Positions 26,022 through 34,955 of a DNA stretch of 64,000 nucleotides are shown here, one piece after another (the stretch's first letter is position 1; every line of letters begins with the position of its first letter). The position numbers and the translations under genes are program-made. Source of the DNA: Sulfitobacter sp. D7 (GTDB taxonomy: Bacteria > Pseudomonadota > Alphaproteobacteria > Rhodobacterales > Rhodobacteraceae); assembly GCF_003611275.1 (NCBI RefSeq), contig NZ_CP020694.1:2480001-2544000 (forward strand), given 5' to 3'. Under the pieces are notes generated by a model. It was not told where the DNA came from and did no database searches. It was given only the letters and a program-made list of their open reading frames with translations.

Positions 26022-26652
26022 GACGACGCGGCAGGATCAGCAGCATATCGGGGCCGTCCATCTCAAGCGCGACGGGCCCCAAAGCGCGGTTCGACGTGCC
26101 AACTCGGCCACCAGGCGCAAAATCCAGCCCGTCAATCGGCCATTCCAATCTACGACTGCGCCCCGTCACCGGCGCCAATGGCATGAGAGAGACCACATCC
26201 CCCGCCTCCGTCGGTAGGGTGATGCGCGGCTGCGCGAGCAGCACGATCTCATGCGCGCCCAACAAGATGCAGGGCCGATCCGGATAGGTGGCGAGCGTAT
26301 TAAAGGCCGCAAGCTGATGGTCCAGCCGCGCCCCGGTAAAACCAACCCCCAGCACCAGCGGCGCGTCGATCCGGGTCAGCGCCTTGTCGAAATCCGTGCT
26401 CTCTTGCTCGGCGACCCGGTGACACCGCTCTGATGGGATCCGTGCCAACACCTCTGCCGGGGCGGAATCGAAATCGCCGATGACCGCCGCCAATTCCACC
26501 CCTGCCGCCAGAGCCAGCGCGGCGCCACTGTCGGCCGCAACGCAGGTGGGTGCCAGCGCCAGTGCCGCGCCGATGTCTCCCTCAAAGACCTCTCCGCCGC
26601 CGAGCAGCGTGACTGGTTTGTGGTCCCGCACGATTTGGTCTGAAGTGGTCAA
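25957..26652 (-). CDS. Thiamine pyrophosphokinase
   Basis: 231 aa. Starts at a TTG with AAGGGG eight bases upstream; a GTG at 26631 lacks a site. Motifs: LLGGGEVF, CVAADSGAALALAAG, VIGDFDS (catalytic Asp pair), EQESTDFDKAL and GFTGARLDHQLAAFNTL, which together define the TPK catalytic domain. The C-terminal part (GTSNRALG, LLILPRR) matches the vitamin-B1-binding domain. It converts thiamine and ATP to thiamine diphosphate. Its 3' end overlaps the exporter gene by 65 bp in the opposite direction. Confidence 0.9.
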   Translation of the reverse strand: MTTSDQIVRDHKPVTLLGGGEVFEGDIGAALALAPTCVAADSGAALALAAGVELAAVIGDFDSAPAEVLARIPSERCHRVAEQESTDFDKALTRIDAPLVLGVGFTGARLDHQLAAFNTLATYPDRPCILLGAHEIVLLAQPRITLPTEAGDVVSLMPLAPVTGRSRRLEWPIDGLDFAPGGRVGTSNRALGPVALEMDGPDMLLILPRRLMAPLAAQLLRPDHAQWPARA

Positions 26653-26783
26653 TTAGTGCCCCTTTCGGAAATCTGCCTTAATCTTGCCTTGAAATCATAC
26701 GTTGAATGGCACAGATTCGAGCCGCTTTGGTCTTGGACATCGTGGTAAACGATACCTGCAACACCGCAGAGGACGAGCATCCG

Positions 26784-28907
26784 ATGATGAACAGCAACAA
26801 AATCTTGACGGTCTCCTATGGCACTTTTTCGTGTACGCTGGAAGGCTTCGACGATTCCTTCGGCACCATGAAGGCCATTGCCGAGTATTTCCGCGATCTG
26901 GCCTCGGATGACCGTTACTTCGGTGCCGAGCCGCCACAACCGGATGCTGAGATGCTCACCCGGATCGCGCAGCGCGAAGTCTCCCGCCGGGTGCAAGCCC
27001 GTGAGCAGGAAGGCAAGATCGTGCTGAGCGCGCTGGAGAACCAAAGCGCCGAGGCTCCGGCCCAAGCGCCCCCGGCAGCAGCACCTGCCGCAGCCGCTCC
27101 GGCTCAGGCCGAAACCGCAGCGCCGCAAGCACCCGCCGCGGCAGAGCCTGCGCCCGTCCAAGAAGAAGCGCCAGCCCCCCTTAAGGCTGAGATCGCCGAC
27201 ACCGCCGCCGTGGAAGCCCCAGCAGCAGCCGAACCTCAGATCGCTGAAGCCGTCGAAAAGGCGGAGCCCGCCCCTGCCGCCGAGCCTGCACCGGCAGCCG
27301 AAGCAGAGGAAGAAGACACCAGCGACGCCGAGGCGTTCTTTGCCGCCAGCCCGCAGCCGCAGTCCCACTACGAGGATGAAGCGCAGGCCGCCAGCGTCGA
27401 AGAGACGCCCGCCGCAAGCGCCGCCCCCGCCGACAGCATCGCCGCCAAACTGCAGCGCATCCGCGCCGTGGTCGCCCAGCAGGACGAGGATGAGGCCGCA
27501 AGCTACGACGAGGAAGAAGCAGCCGCGCCCCAAGTGGCCCGTGCCACCGCCGAAACGCAGGTCGAATCCGAAGAGAGCCAAGCCGCCATCGACGCCGCAC
27601 GTCGCGACATCGAAGATGCGCTGGACGCCGATGAAGCCACAGAGATGGCGCAAGACGAAGCGGAAGAGGACGACGACGATCTCGCTGACATCCTCAACCG
27701 TCTTGAGGCCGAAGAAGAAGACGAAGCAGAAGTCGCCGAGACGGATGAGAGCCTGTTCGACGCAGAGGACGAAGAGGAACCTAAAGCCGAAGCCGCACCG
27801 GAGATCGACGCCGCCGACCTGCCCCGCAAAGGGCGCGTGATCAAGGTCAAACGCGCAGATCTCGAAGCCGCCGTGGCCCGGGGCGATCTGGAAGAAGTCT
27901 CTGACCCGGCACCGCAAGAGGCACCCGCCGCGCAAGCCGAGAAAGCGCGCAGCTCTTCGCTGTCGCCCGAGGATGAAGACGAACTGGCCCGCGAATTGGC
28001 CGCGTTGGAGGCCGAACTTGGCGCGTCCACCCCGGCAGAGGCCGAGGAAACGCCCGCCCCCGCGGTCGAGATGACCGAGCCGGAAGCCGCGCCTGTTGAA
28101 GACGAACCCGCAGGCGAAGAGCCCGAAGAGGTTAAAGCCGCAGAGCAGGAACCAGCAGAGGTTGAAGCCGCAGCGGAACAGATCGAAGAGCAAGCCGAGC
28201 CTGCGCAAGCGGCCCGTCACAGCCTGCCCACCATCGACGATGAGACCGGCCCCGACATGTCGCGTCTGATGGCGGAAACCGACAGCAAGATGGACGAGGC
28301 CGAAAGCACCACGCGCCGCGATGCCTTTGCCCATCTTCGCGCCGCCGTCGCCGCGAAGAAAGCCGATGAGGCGATGGGTGGCCGCGCCACCACCGCGACC
28401 TCGGATGACGCCTACCGTGAAGACTTGGCCGATGTGGTCCGTCCGCGCCGCCCCGTGAGCCGTTCGGCCCGGACCGAGCGGCCAAAGGCCGACGCCCGTT
28501 CTGCTCCGCTGAAACTGGTAGCCGAGCAGCGCATCGACGTCGACAAGCTGCGCAGCGCTGGCCCCGTGCGTCCGCGCCGTGTGGCGGCCGTGGTCGAGCC
28601 GGTCAAAACCAACCCCGATGCCGAAAGCTTTGCCGATTTCGCCGCCGACATGGGCGCTACCAAGCTGCCCGAACTGCTTGAGGCGGCGGCGTCTTACATG
28701 TCCTTTGTCGAGGGGCGCGACCAGTTCTCTCGCCCGCAGTTGATGGGCAAGGTCCGCTCGATCGGGCTGCCGGACTTCACCCGCGAAGACGGGCTGCGCT
28801 CCTTCGGTCAACTGCTGCGCGCAGGCAAGATCGAGAAAATCAAAGGCGGGCGGTTCACCGTCTCCGATGAGATTGGCTACCGCCCCGATCACCGCGCCGT
28901 GGGTTAA
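26784..28907 (+). CDS. Large acidic low-complexity protein with conserved ends
   Basis: 707 aa from the ATG at 26784 (GAGGA about ten bases upstream; the next codon is also ATG). The N-terminal 85 residues look folded: KILTVSYGTFSCTLEGFDD, MKAIAEYFRDLASDD and EMLTRIAQREVSRRVQ. Residues about 90-480 are Ala/Glu/Pro/Asp-rich and probably disordered. The last 80 residues look folded again (FADFAADMGATKLPELLEAAA, QLLRAGKIEKIKGGRF), resembling a small winged-helix-like domain. No signal peptide or membrane segment. Such proteins occur across Rhodobacterales without a known function. An adaptor or scaffold in the cytoplasm is a guess. Confidence 0.8.
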   Translation: MMNSNKILTVSYGTFSCTLEGFDDSFGTMKAIAEYFRDLASDDRYFGAEPPQPDAEMLTRIAQREVSRRVQAREQEGKIVLSALENQSAEAPAQAPPAAAPAAAAPAQAETAAPQAPAAAEPAPVQEEAPAPLKAEIADTAAVEAPAAAEPQIAEAVEKAEPAPAAEPAPAAEAEEEDTSDAEAFFAASPQPQSHYEDEAQAASVEETPAASAAPADSIAAKLQRIRAVVAQQDEDEAASYDEEEAAAPQVARATAETQVESEESQAAIDAARRDIEDALDADEATEMAQDEAEEDDDDLADILNRLEAEEEDEAEVAETDESLFDAEDEEEPKAEAAPEIDAADLPRKGRVIKVKRADLEAAVARGDLEEVSDPAPQEAPAAQAEKARSSSLSPEDEDELARELAALEAELGASTPAEAEETPAPAVEMTEPEAAPVEDEPAGEEPEEVKAAEQEPAEVEAAAEQIEEQAEPAQAARHSLPTIDDETGPDMSRLMAETDSKMDEAESTTRRDAFAHLRAAVAAKKADEAMGGRATTATSDDAYREDLADVVRPRRPVSRSARTERPKADARSAPLKLVAEQRIDVDKLRSAGPVRPRRVAAVVEPVKTNPDAESFADFAADMGATKLPELLEAAASYMSFVEGRDQFSRPQLMGKVRSIGLPDFTREDGLRSFGQLLRAGKIEKIKGGRFTVSDEIGYRPDHRAVG

Positions 28908-28932
28908 ACCCCCGACAAAAGTGCGGATACGA

Positions 28933-28957
28933 AAAAGCGCCCCGAGGGGCGCTTTTT
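28933..28957. terminator. Bidirectional rho-independent terminator
   Basis: Perfect inverted repeat AAGCGCCCC / GGGGCGCTT with A-run on one side and T6 on the other, between the acidic-protein gene and the convergent DUF2842 gene. It can serve both strands. Confidence 0.9.
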
Positions 28958-28966
28958 TATTAGCTG

Positions 28967-29194
28967 TTACTGATCGTCGCCCGCATCCGGGTCTGCCTGT
29001 CCGATGCCCTTAAAGACAAATTTGAACGGAAGCGCCCAGACGATGCCAAGGGCGACATAGATGCCAAGCTCAAGCAGCACCGGCGGGCGGTCGAACTGGG
29101 CCACCGTCCAGACCGCCACGGCAATATAGCTCGGCAGTCCGATCAGTAGGATGACCAGCGCCCAACGGCGGCGTGCCTTATAGCTCAGCGCCAT
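28967..29194 (-). CDS. DUF2842 family membrane protein
   Basis: 75 aa with two membrane segments (about 11-32 and 42-60) and the blocks MALSYKARRRWALVIL, PSYIAVAVW and GIVWALPFKFVFKGIG. It is a short family found next to purA in many Rhodobacterales, of unknown function. It starts 4 bp after the purA stop, so co-transcription with purA is very likely. The convergent terminator at 28933-28957 ends this operon. Confidence 0.88.
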   Translation of the reverse strand: MALSYKARRRWALVILLIGLPSYIAVAVWTVAQFDRPPVLLELGIYVALGIVWALPFKFVFKGIGQADPDAGDDQ

Positions 29195-29198
29195 CAGA

Positions 29199-30494
29199 TC
29201 AGTCCGCGAAAGGGTCGGTCACCAGAATGGTGTCCTCCCGCTCTGGCGAGGTTGAGACCAGCGCGACCGGGCATTGAATCAATTCTTCGACCCGGCGCAC
29301 ATATTTGATCGCATTGGCAGGCAGGTCGGCCCAGCTGCGCGCGCCTTCGGTCGATTCGGACCAGCCCGGCAGTTCTTCATAGATTGGCACGCAGCGCGCC
29401 TGCTGTTCGGCAGCGGTCGGCAGATAGTCGAGTCGTTCGCCATCCAGCTCATAGCCCACGCAGACCTTCAGCGTCTCAAACCCGTCGAGCACGTCGAGCT
29501 TGGTCAGGCATATGCCGGTTATGCCAGAGGTGGCACAGGTCTGGCGCAGCAGGGCCGCGTCAAACCAACCGCAGCGGCGCTTGCGCCCGGTGGTGGTGCC
29601 AAATTCATGGCCCCGCTCACCCAAACGCTGGCCGTCGGCGTCTTCCAATTCGGTCGGGAACGGGCCTTCACCGACGCGTGTGGTATAGGCTTTGACGATG
29701 CCCAGCACATAATCGATGGCGGTGGGGCCAAGGCCCACGCCAGTCGCCGCCTGCCCTGCAATCACATTGGAAGACGTGACAAAAGGATAGGTGCCGAAGT
29801 CGATGTCCAGCAGAGCGCCCTGCGCCCCTTCGAACAGGATGCGTTTGCCAGCCTTGCGCTTCTCGGCCAACACTTTCCAAACCGGCGCGGCGAAGGGCAG
29901 GATTTTCGGCGCAATCTCTTGCAGTTGCGCGATCAGCGCGTCGCGGTCGATGGCCTCAACGCCCAAACCTTTGCGCAGCGGATCGTGATGCTGCAGGGCA
30001 CGATCGACGCGGGCTTCCAAGGTCGCGGGGTCGGCCAGATCGGCAACGCGGATGGCGCGGCGGCCAACTTTGTCTTCGTAACAGGGGCCGATGCCACGAC
30101 CGGTGGTGCCGATCTTGGTGCCCTTGCTGGCCGCTTCTTCGCGGGCGCGGTCCAATTCGCCGTGGAACGGCAGGATCAGCGGCGTGTTTTCCGCGATCAT
30201 CAGGTTCTCGGGGCTAATCTCGACGCCCTGACCTTCGATCGTCTCGATCTCTTTCAGCAGGTGCCACGGGTCCAGCACCACGCCATTGCCGATGACCGAC
30301 AGCTTACCGCCGCGCACCACGCCCGAAGGCAGCGCATGCAGCTTGTAAACCTTGCCGTCGATGACCAGAGTGTGGCCCGCGTTATGCCCGCCTTGAAAGC
30401 GTGCGATCACATCGGCACGTTCGCTGAGCCAGTCAACGATCTTGCCTTTTCCCTCGTCACCCCATTGGGCGCCGACAACGACGACATTGGCCAT
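29199..30494 (-). CDS. purA: Adenylosuccinate synthase
   Basis: 431 aa, full length. The GTP-binding [10 protein letters not shown] motif near residue 12, [20 protein letters not shown], the switch [18 protein letters not shown] and [14 protein letters not shown] are all present. It joins IMP and aspartate with GTP to give adenylosuccinate, the first committed step to AMP. ATG with a nearby AAAGGA. Cotranscribed with the DUF2842 gene. Confidence 0.97.
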   Translation of the reverse strand: MANVVVVGAQWGDEGKGKIVDWLSERADVIARFQGGHNAGHTLVIDGKVYKLHALPSGVVRGGKLSVIGNGVVLDPWHLLKEIETIEGQGVEISPENLMIAENTPLILPFHGELDRAREEAASKGTKIGTTGRGIGPCYEDKVGRRAIRVADLADPATLEARVDRALQHHDPLRKGLGVEAIDRDALIAQLQEIAPKILPFAAPVWKVLAEKRKAGKRILFEGAQGALLDIDFGTYPFVTSSNVIAGQAATGVGLGPTAIDYVLGIVKAYTTRVGEGPFPTELEDADGQRLGERGHEFGTTTGRKRRCGWFDAALLRQTCATSGITGICLTKLDVLDGFETLKVCVGYELDGERLDYLPTAAEQQARCVPIYEELPGWSESTEGARSWADLPANAIKYVRRVEELIQCPVALVSTSPEREDTILVTDPFAD

Positions 30495-30584
30495 GATATA
30501 TTCCTTTGCGATGTCCCGCGCCCGTATAGCGACAGTGGCAGGCGTGTGAAACTCGAAAAACGCGCTGAGCGCCAGCGAGGGGGT

Positions 30585-30911
30585 TTAGACGTTTCCTGCC
30601 GCGCTCAAACGCACCGGATCGCCATGTGGCGTGCTGAGATAGGCGGCCTCCCACCCGTCGCGCAGGCTGCGCAGATCACCGGGGCGGGCATGGCCTGCGT
30701 CGATCAGCAGGGTTTCGAGGGTTTCCAGCCAAGCGTTGAAGTAGTCCTCTCCGCCGTTCAACTCTCGCCTCAGCCCATGCCGTGCCAAAGTCGCGCCAAA
30801 GCGGTCGGCCCAAAAGGGCCAATCGAAAAGACCACTCTCGTTCAGATGCACCGTCAGCGCGAAGAGATGCGCGTGCCATGGCGCCTCAAAGACGGGTTCC
30901 GGGGCGCTCAT
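30585..30911 (-). CDS. Nitrile hydratase accessory protein (activator)
   Basis: 108 aa starting at the ATG that overlaps the beta-subunit stop as ATGA. The sequence FEAPWHAHLFALTVHLNE, GLFDWPFWADRFG and YFNAWLETLETLL is typical of the small activator/metallochaperone family that resembles the N-terminal part of the beta subunit and helps insert cobalt into the alpha subunit by subunit exchange. Third gene of the alpha-beta-activator operon. No amidase or cobalt transporter follows in the window. Confidence 0.87.
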   Translation of the reverse strand: MSAPEPVFEAPWHAHLFALTVHLNESGLFDWPFWADRFGATLARHGLRRELNGGEDYFNAWLETLETLLIDAGHARPGDLRSLRDGWEAAYLSTPHGDPVRLSAAGNV

Positions 30912-31582
30912 GGGGCCTCCAGATAGCTTTGCCACAGGTCGAGCACGACCTCATCGCGGGGGTGTTCGGGATGCGCCCAAAGCTCAGAGGCCGGAAAGGC
31001 TACGGCATAAAGCGGCTCAGGGGCTTCGCCCAGATCATGGGCGTTGCTGTCGGGCAAGACATGCGTGCCATGCAGCCGCAGCACCCGGCCCTTCGCGCCC
31101 GCGGCATAGGCGGGCAGCCGGGTGTGGCCGCCCGGAACAATTGTGTTTTCAGGCTGCTTGCGGGTGACGACCGCATCGCCGGGCGCAAAGATCGCTGCGA
31201 TGTCCGAAGGGCGATCCGCCGGGCCGCCACGGGCCAGCACCCCAGCCACCTGCGGCGCTTTCATCGCCTTTTCCGCCAGCGGGCTGGGCGCAGGATCGGC
31301 CTTGCCTGCCAGTTCCTCACGGCTGACCACCCCGCGGGCGACCAACATATCAGCCACCCCGGCGAGCCACTTTTCGTAATAGCTGAACCGCATGTAATCA
31401 GTGGGGGCGAGACATTCGCGGGCATGGCGCGACACGTCGATGTTCCATTTGCCTAAGGTGCCGGTGGCCAAGGTCAGCGCCAGCGCGCGGCGGTGCCACT
31501 CGGCGTGAAAGATCACGTCTTCGGCCTCGGGCGTGACCGGGCCATCGCCGAAACGCCCGCCCATATCATGCACGCGGGTCAT
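30908..31582 (-). CDS. nthB: Nitrile hydratase beta subunit
   Basis: 224 aa. [13 protein letters not shown] at the start, [37 protein letters not shown], and the C-terminal SH3-like part with [25 protein letters not shown] and [12 protein letters not shown] are all family blocks. Together with the alpha subunit it forms the enzyme that hydrates nitriles to amides; the beta arginines hold the oxidised Cys ligands. ATGA overlaps on both sides show a tight operon. Confidence 0.93.
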   Translation of the reverse strand: MTRVHDMGGRFGDGPVTPEAEDVIFHAEWHRRALALTLATGTLGKWNIDVSRHARECLAPTDYMRFSYYEKWLAGVADMLVARGVVSREELAGKADPAPSPLAEKAMKAPQVAGVLARGGPADRPSDIAAIFAPGDAVVTRKQPENTIVPGGHTRLPAYAAGAKGRVLRLHGTHVLPDSNAHDLGEAPEPLYAVAFPASELWAHPEHPRDEVVLDLWQSYLEAP

Positions 31583-32196
31583 GGCGCTTTGGCCAATCCG
31601 GTGCCGATCATACTGTCGCGGGTGACAAGGTCGGCCAGCGCCGCGACATCCAAGCCCTCGCTTCCCGCCGGGCGCTGCGGGATCACCAGATAGCGCACCT
31701 CGGCTGTTGAATCCCAGACCCGTACGGCGGTGTCTGCGGGCAGGTCCACCCCGAATTCCGCCAGCACCTTGCGCGGTTCGCGCACCACGCGGGCGCGGTA
31801 GGCGTCGGATTTATACCAACCCGGCGGAATGCCCAGAAGCGGCCAAGGGTAGCAGGAGCACAGCGTGCAGACGACGATGTTATGCACCTCATCCGTATTC
31901 TCGACCGCGACCATATGCTCGCCTTGCCGCCCGAAGAAACCCATCTCGGCCACCACGGCGGTCGCATCCTTGAGCAGCGCCGCGCGAAAATCAGGATCGC
32001 TCCACGCGCGGGCGACGACCTCGGCCCCGTTGCGCGGGCCGATGCGGTTCTCATAGGTGTCGATGATCTCATCCAATGCGGCGGGGTCAATCAGCCCCTT
32101 GGCCGTCAACAGCGTTTCCAGCGCCTTGACCCTGAGCGCAGGCTCGGGCGGCAGCAGGGCATGGGGGTGGTCGTGGTCTGGATGATCATGAGGCAT
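31579..32196 (-). CDS. nthA: Nitrile hydratase alpha subunit, cobalt type
   Basis: 205 aa from the ATG at 32196; another ATG at 32232 is possible. The metal site [14 protein letters not shown] has Thr in the second position, as in non-corrin cobalt enzymes (iron enzymes have VCSLCSC). The Cys ligands are normally oxidised to sulfenic and sulfinic acids. [19 protein letters not shown] and [14 protein letters not shown] are further family blocks. The start is His-rich ([12 protein letters not shown]), which could help capture metal. First gene of the operon, with beta and activator following. Confidence 0.93.
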   Translation of the reverse strand: MPHDHPDHDHPHALLPPEPALRVKALETLLTAKGLIDPAALDEIIDTYENRIGPRNGAEVVARAWSDPDFRAALLKDATAVVAEMGFFGRQGEHMVAVENTDEVHNIVVCTLCSCYPWPLLGIPPGWYKSDAYRARVVREPRKVLAEFGVDLPADTAVRVWDSTAEVRYLVIPQRPAGSEGLDVAALADLVTRDSMIGTGLAKAP

Positions 32197-32549
32197 GGCG
32201 GCAGACTGCCCCAGAGGGGATCGGCTGTCCATCGCCGATCAAGGCCAATTCCTTCATTTCTCTGCAAAGAAAATGGGCGAATTTGCCCGCATTTCATGCT
32301 ATAGTATTCCTACGAAGCGAGTCTGCACCACCTTAATTCCAGGATAACCCTCTTACATATTGTGGTTGAGTACTGCTTCAAAAGACCGTCGCCCCCATGC
32401 GGCGGTCTTTGCTCGTGCCTTTCATCCGTCTGGTGCCCCCTCCCCGCTTTTCACCCCAGTCCGATCGCTGCTCGGCGGCAATCCACCCTTGCCCCCATGG
32501 GCAAAGACGAATAGATACCCGCCAACCAAAACCGAAAGCTGTCGTACCC
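32197..32549. other. Divergent intergenic region upstream of nthA and secG
   Basis: 353 bp without a supported gene. It holds a 12-bp hairpin at 32381-32410 and an AT-richer stretch near 32290-32310 (GCTATAGTATT) that could contain a minus-10 element. No tRNA fold was found. Confidence 0.55.
32381..32410. terminator. 12-bp hairpin before secG
   Basis: AAAGACCG pairs with CGGTCTTT, extended inward by four further pairs (one G-T), six-base loop. Only TTT follows on the plus strand, so it may be a weak terminator or a leader structure of secG. Confidence 0.45.
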
Positions 32550-32915
32550 ATGGAAAATGTCGTTCTGATCATTCACCTGATTCTGGCCCTCGGCCTGATC
32601 GCCGTGGTACTGCTGCAACGGTCTGAGGGCGGTGGCCTTGGCATGGGTGGTGGCGGCGGCGGTGCCGTTTCGGGCCGCTCTGCCGCGACGGCACTGGGTA
32701 AGGTGACATGGATCCTTGCCGCTGGTTTCATCGCCACCTCGATCACGCTGACCATCATCGCGGCGGAAAAATCCGCAGGCTCGTCGGTCATCGACCGGCT
32801 GAGCGCGACACCGCCCGCCCAGAACCAAGATGGCAGCCCTGCCCTGCCTGCGGGCGACGATCTGCTGCCGCCTTCCGCGGATGGCAACTCACCGCTGGTC
32901 CCTGCGGCCGATTAA
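32550..32915 (+). CDS. secG: Preprotein translocase subunit SecG
   Basis: 121 aa starting at MENVVLIIHLILALGLIAVV; the frame is open upstream but without family sequence. Two membrane segments (about 3-23 and 50-70) flank QRSEGGGLGMGGGGGG and the SGRSAATALGKVTWIL loop, the canonical SecG plan. The C-terminal 45 residues are Pro/Ala/Asp-rich and variable. SecG joins SecYE to increase protein export. Upstream of pyrG, as in many Rhodobacterales. Confidence 0.93.
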   Translation: MENVVLIIHLILALGLIAVVLLQRSEGGGLGMGGGGGGAVSGRSAATALGKVTWILAAGFIATSITLTIIAAEKSAGSSVIDRLSATPPAQNQDGSPALPAGDDLLPPSADGNSPLVPAAD

Positions 32916-32935
32916 GCTAACGAACACAAAACCTT

Positions 32936-32983
32936 GAGGCACGGCCTTGTTCCGCAACTGCATGTTGCGGCAGGCCTTGCCTC
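32936..32983. promoter_or_regulatory. Long imperfect hairpin between secG and pyrG
   Basis: GAGGCACGGCC pairs with GGCCTTGCCTC (one mismatch) and an inner CCGCAAC / GTTGCGG stem closes a 5-base loop. No T-run follows, so it is not a standard terminator. It sits in the transcript leader of pyrG or at the 3' end of secG. Confidence 0.5.
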
Positions 32984-33019
32984 ACACGCACGAATCCTGT
33001 AAGGCTTAAATCCCGTGGT

Positions 33020-33037
33020 GCTGCGGTTTTCCGCAGC
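33020..33037. promoter_or_regulatory. 7-bp hairpin with TTTT loop in the pyrG leader
   Basis: GCTGCGG-TTTT-CCGCAGC, perfect, ending 57 bp before the pyrG start codon. It is the second stem-loop of the secG-pyrG gap. Confidence 0.5.
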
Positions 33038-33094
33038 GCGTTTGGCTGGTTTTTGCCTGCAACAAACTTTGATTTCACGGGGGTCTCCGATCAC

Positions 33095-34738
33095 ATGGCA
33101 CGCTATATCTTCATCACAGGCGGTGTGGTCTCGTCGCTGGGCAAGGGTCTGGCCTCGGCGGCCTTGGGCGCCTTGCTTCAGGCACGCGGTTTTTCGGTTC
33201 GTCTGCGCAAGCTGGACCCCTACCTGAACGTCGACCCCGGCACGATGTCGCCATTTGAGCATGGCGAAGTCTTCGTCACCGATGATGGCGCGGAAACCGA
33301 TCTTGATCTTGGGCACTATGAGCGCTTCACCGGCGTGGCCGCGCGCAAGACCGACAGCATCAGTTCGGGCCGGGTCTATTCCACCGTGCTGGAGAAAGAA
33401 CGCCGCGGCGACTATCTGGGAAAGACCATTCAGGTTATCCCCCACGTCACCAATGAAATCAAAGACTTCATCGATATCGGCGATGATGAGGTCGATTTCA
33501 TGCTCTGCGAAATCGGCGGCACCGTGGGCGATATCGAAGGTCTGCCCTTCTTTGAAGCGATCCGCCAGTTCAGCCAAGACAAGCCGCGCGGGCAGTGTAT
33601 TTTCATGCACCTCACGCTGCTGCCCTACGTCAAAGCCAGCGGCGAATTGAAGACCAAGCCGACGCAGCACTCGGTCAAAGAGCTGCGCTCCATCGGCATC
33701 GCGCCCGACATTCTGGTCTGCCGTTCCGAGGGGCCGATCCCCGCGAAAGAACGCGAGAAGCTGGCGCTCTTTTGCAACGTGCGCCCGGATTCGGTGATCG
33801 CTGCGCAAGACCTTAAATCGATCTACGAAGCGCCCTTGGCCTACCACCGCGAGGGGCTGGATCAGGCGGTTCTGGATGCCTTCCAGATCACCCCTGCCCC
33901 CAAGCCGAACCTGCGCCGTTGGGAAGACGTGGCCGACCGCATCTACAACCCCGAAGGCGAAGTCAAAGTCGCCATTGTCGGCAAATACACCCAGCTTGAA
34001 GACGCCTATAAATCCATCGCCGAGGCGCTGACCCATGGCGGCATGGCCAACCGGGTCAAGGTTAACGTGGAATGGGTCGACGCCGAGATTTTCGACAGTG
34101 AAGACCCCGCGCCGCATCTTGAAGGTTTCCACGCGATCCTCGTCCCCGGCGGCTTTGGCGAGCGTGGCACCGAAGGCAAGATCAAGGCCGCGCAATATGC
34201 CCGCGAGCACAAGGTCCCCTACCTCGGTATCTGCCTTGGCATGCAGATGGCGGTGATCGAAGCCGCGCGAAACGTGGCCGGACTGAAATCTGCGGGGTCA
34301 GAAGAGTTTGACCATGAGGCAGGCAAAAAGCGTTTCGAGCCGGTGGTTTACCACCTGAAAGAATGGGTGCAGGGCAACCACAAGGTGGCGCGGAAGGTCG
34401 ATGACGACAAAGGCGGCACCATGCGTTTGGGCGCCTATGACGCGACGCTGGCCGAAGGCTCGCGCGTGGCCGAAGCCTATGGCACCACTACGATCGATGA
34501 ACGTCACCGTCACCGTTATGAGGTCGACATCGCCTATAAGGAACAGCTTGAGAAGGCTGGGCTGAAATTCTCGGGCATGTCGCCGGATGGCAAGCTGCCA
34601 GAGATCGTGGAATGGTCGGATCACCCGTGGTTCATCGGCGTGCAGTTCCACCCTGAGCTGAAGTCAAAGCCGTTTGATCCGCATCCCCTTTTCAAGGATT
34701 TCGTGCGCGCCGCGAAGGATGTGTCGCGGTTGGTATAA
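33095..34738 (+). CDS. pyrG: CTP synthase
   Basis: 547 aa from [18 protein letters not shown]. The synthetase half carries the P-loop-like [25 protein letters not shown], and [12 protein letters not shown]; the glutaminase half (from about 290) carries [21 protein letters not shown], the nucleophile block YLGICLGMQ and VQFHPEL. It aminates UTP to CTP using glutamine. Full length for the family. A strong terminator follows. Confidence 0.97.
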   Translation: MARYIFITGGVVSSLGKGLASAALGALLQARGFSVRLRKLDPYLNVDPGTMSPFEHGEVFVTDDGAETDLDLGHYERFTGVAARKTDSISSGRVYSTVLEKERRGDYLGKTIQVIPHVTNEIKDFIDIGDDEVDFMLCEIGGTVGDIEGLPFFEAIRQFSQDKPRGQCIFMHLTLLPYVKASGELKTKPTQHSVKELRSIGIAPDILVCRSEGPIPAKEREKLALFCNVRPDSVIAAQDLKSIYEAPLAYHREGLDQAVLDAFQITPAPKPNLRRWEDVADRIYNPEGEVKVAIVGKYTQLEDAYKSIAEALTHGGMANRVKVNVEWVDAEIFDSEDPAPHLEGFHAILVPGGFGERGTEGKIKAAQYAREHKVPYLGICLGMQMAVIEAARNVAGLKSAGSEEFDHEAGKKRFEPVVYHLKEWVQGNHKVARKVDDDKGGTMRLGAYDATLAEGSRVAEAYGTTTIDERHRHRYEVDIAYKEQLEKAGLKFSGMSPDGKLPEIVEWSDHPWFIGVQFHPELKSKPFDPHPLFKDFVRAAKDVSRLV

Positions 34739-34743
34739 GATCG

Positions 34744-34776
34744 AAGGCCCGAGCGTTAAACGCCGGGCCTTTTTTC
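34744..34776 (+). terminator. Rho-independent terminator of pyrG
   Basis: AAGGCCCG / CGGGCCTT stem with an inner GCGT / ACGC stem, followed by T6, just after the pyrG stop. Confidence 0.92.
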
Positions 34777-34792
34777 TGTCTGGCAGCCATCA

Positions 34793-34887
34793 ACAGGCCC
34801 GGAATCAAGCCGCAGGCGCCGGGCCATCGCCTGCCCGCCCGCCACGCCGCAGGCGTGCCATCATTCATTCGCCGCACCTGCGGTGCG
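34793..34887. repeat. Cluster of short palindromes (REP-like)
   Basis: Between the pyrG terminator and rlmJ there are at least two perfect palindromes, CACGCC-GCA-GGCGTG (34843-34857) and CGCACC-TGC-GGTGCG (34873-34887), within a GC-rich stretch. They resemble dispersed intergenic palindromes of rhodobacterial genomes. Whether the unit is repeated elsewhere cannot be told from this window. Confidence 0.5.
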
Positions 34888-34955
34888 ACGGGTAGGCTAT
34901 GGCCCTCTCCGCTCTTTCGCGTTGCACCCGCCAACCACTCCGCTACAGCTAGGCC

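Noticed and set aside
26649..28892. Minus-strand open frame of 747 codons, Gly/Phe/Cys/Leu-rich
   Set aside because: It is the complement of the acidic Ala/Glu/Pro gene. Its composition is an artefact of the plus-strand codon bias (Glu/Ala codons read backward), with no domain and no ribosome-binding site.
32197..32549. Possible tRNA or small RNA upstream of secG
   Set aside because: No cloverleaf can be folded around the hairpin at 32381, and no CCA-end or acceptor stem.
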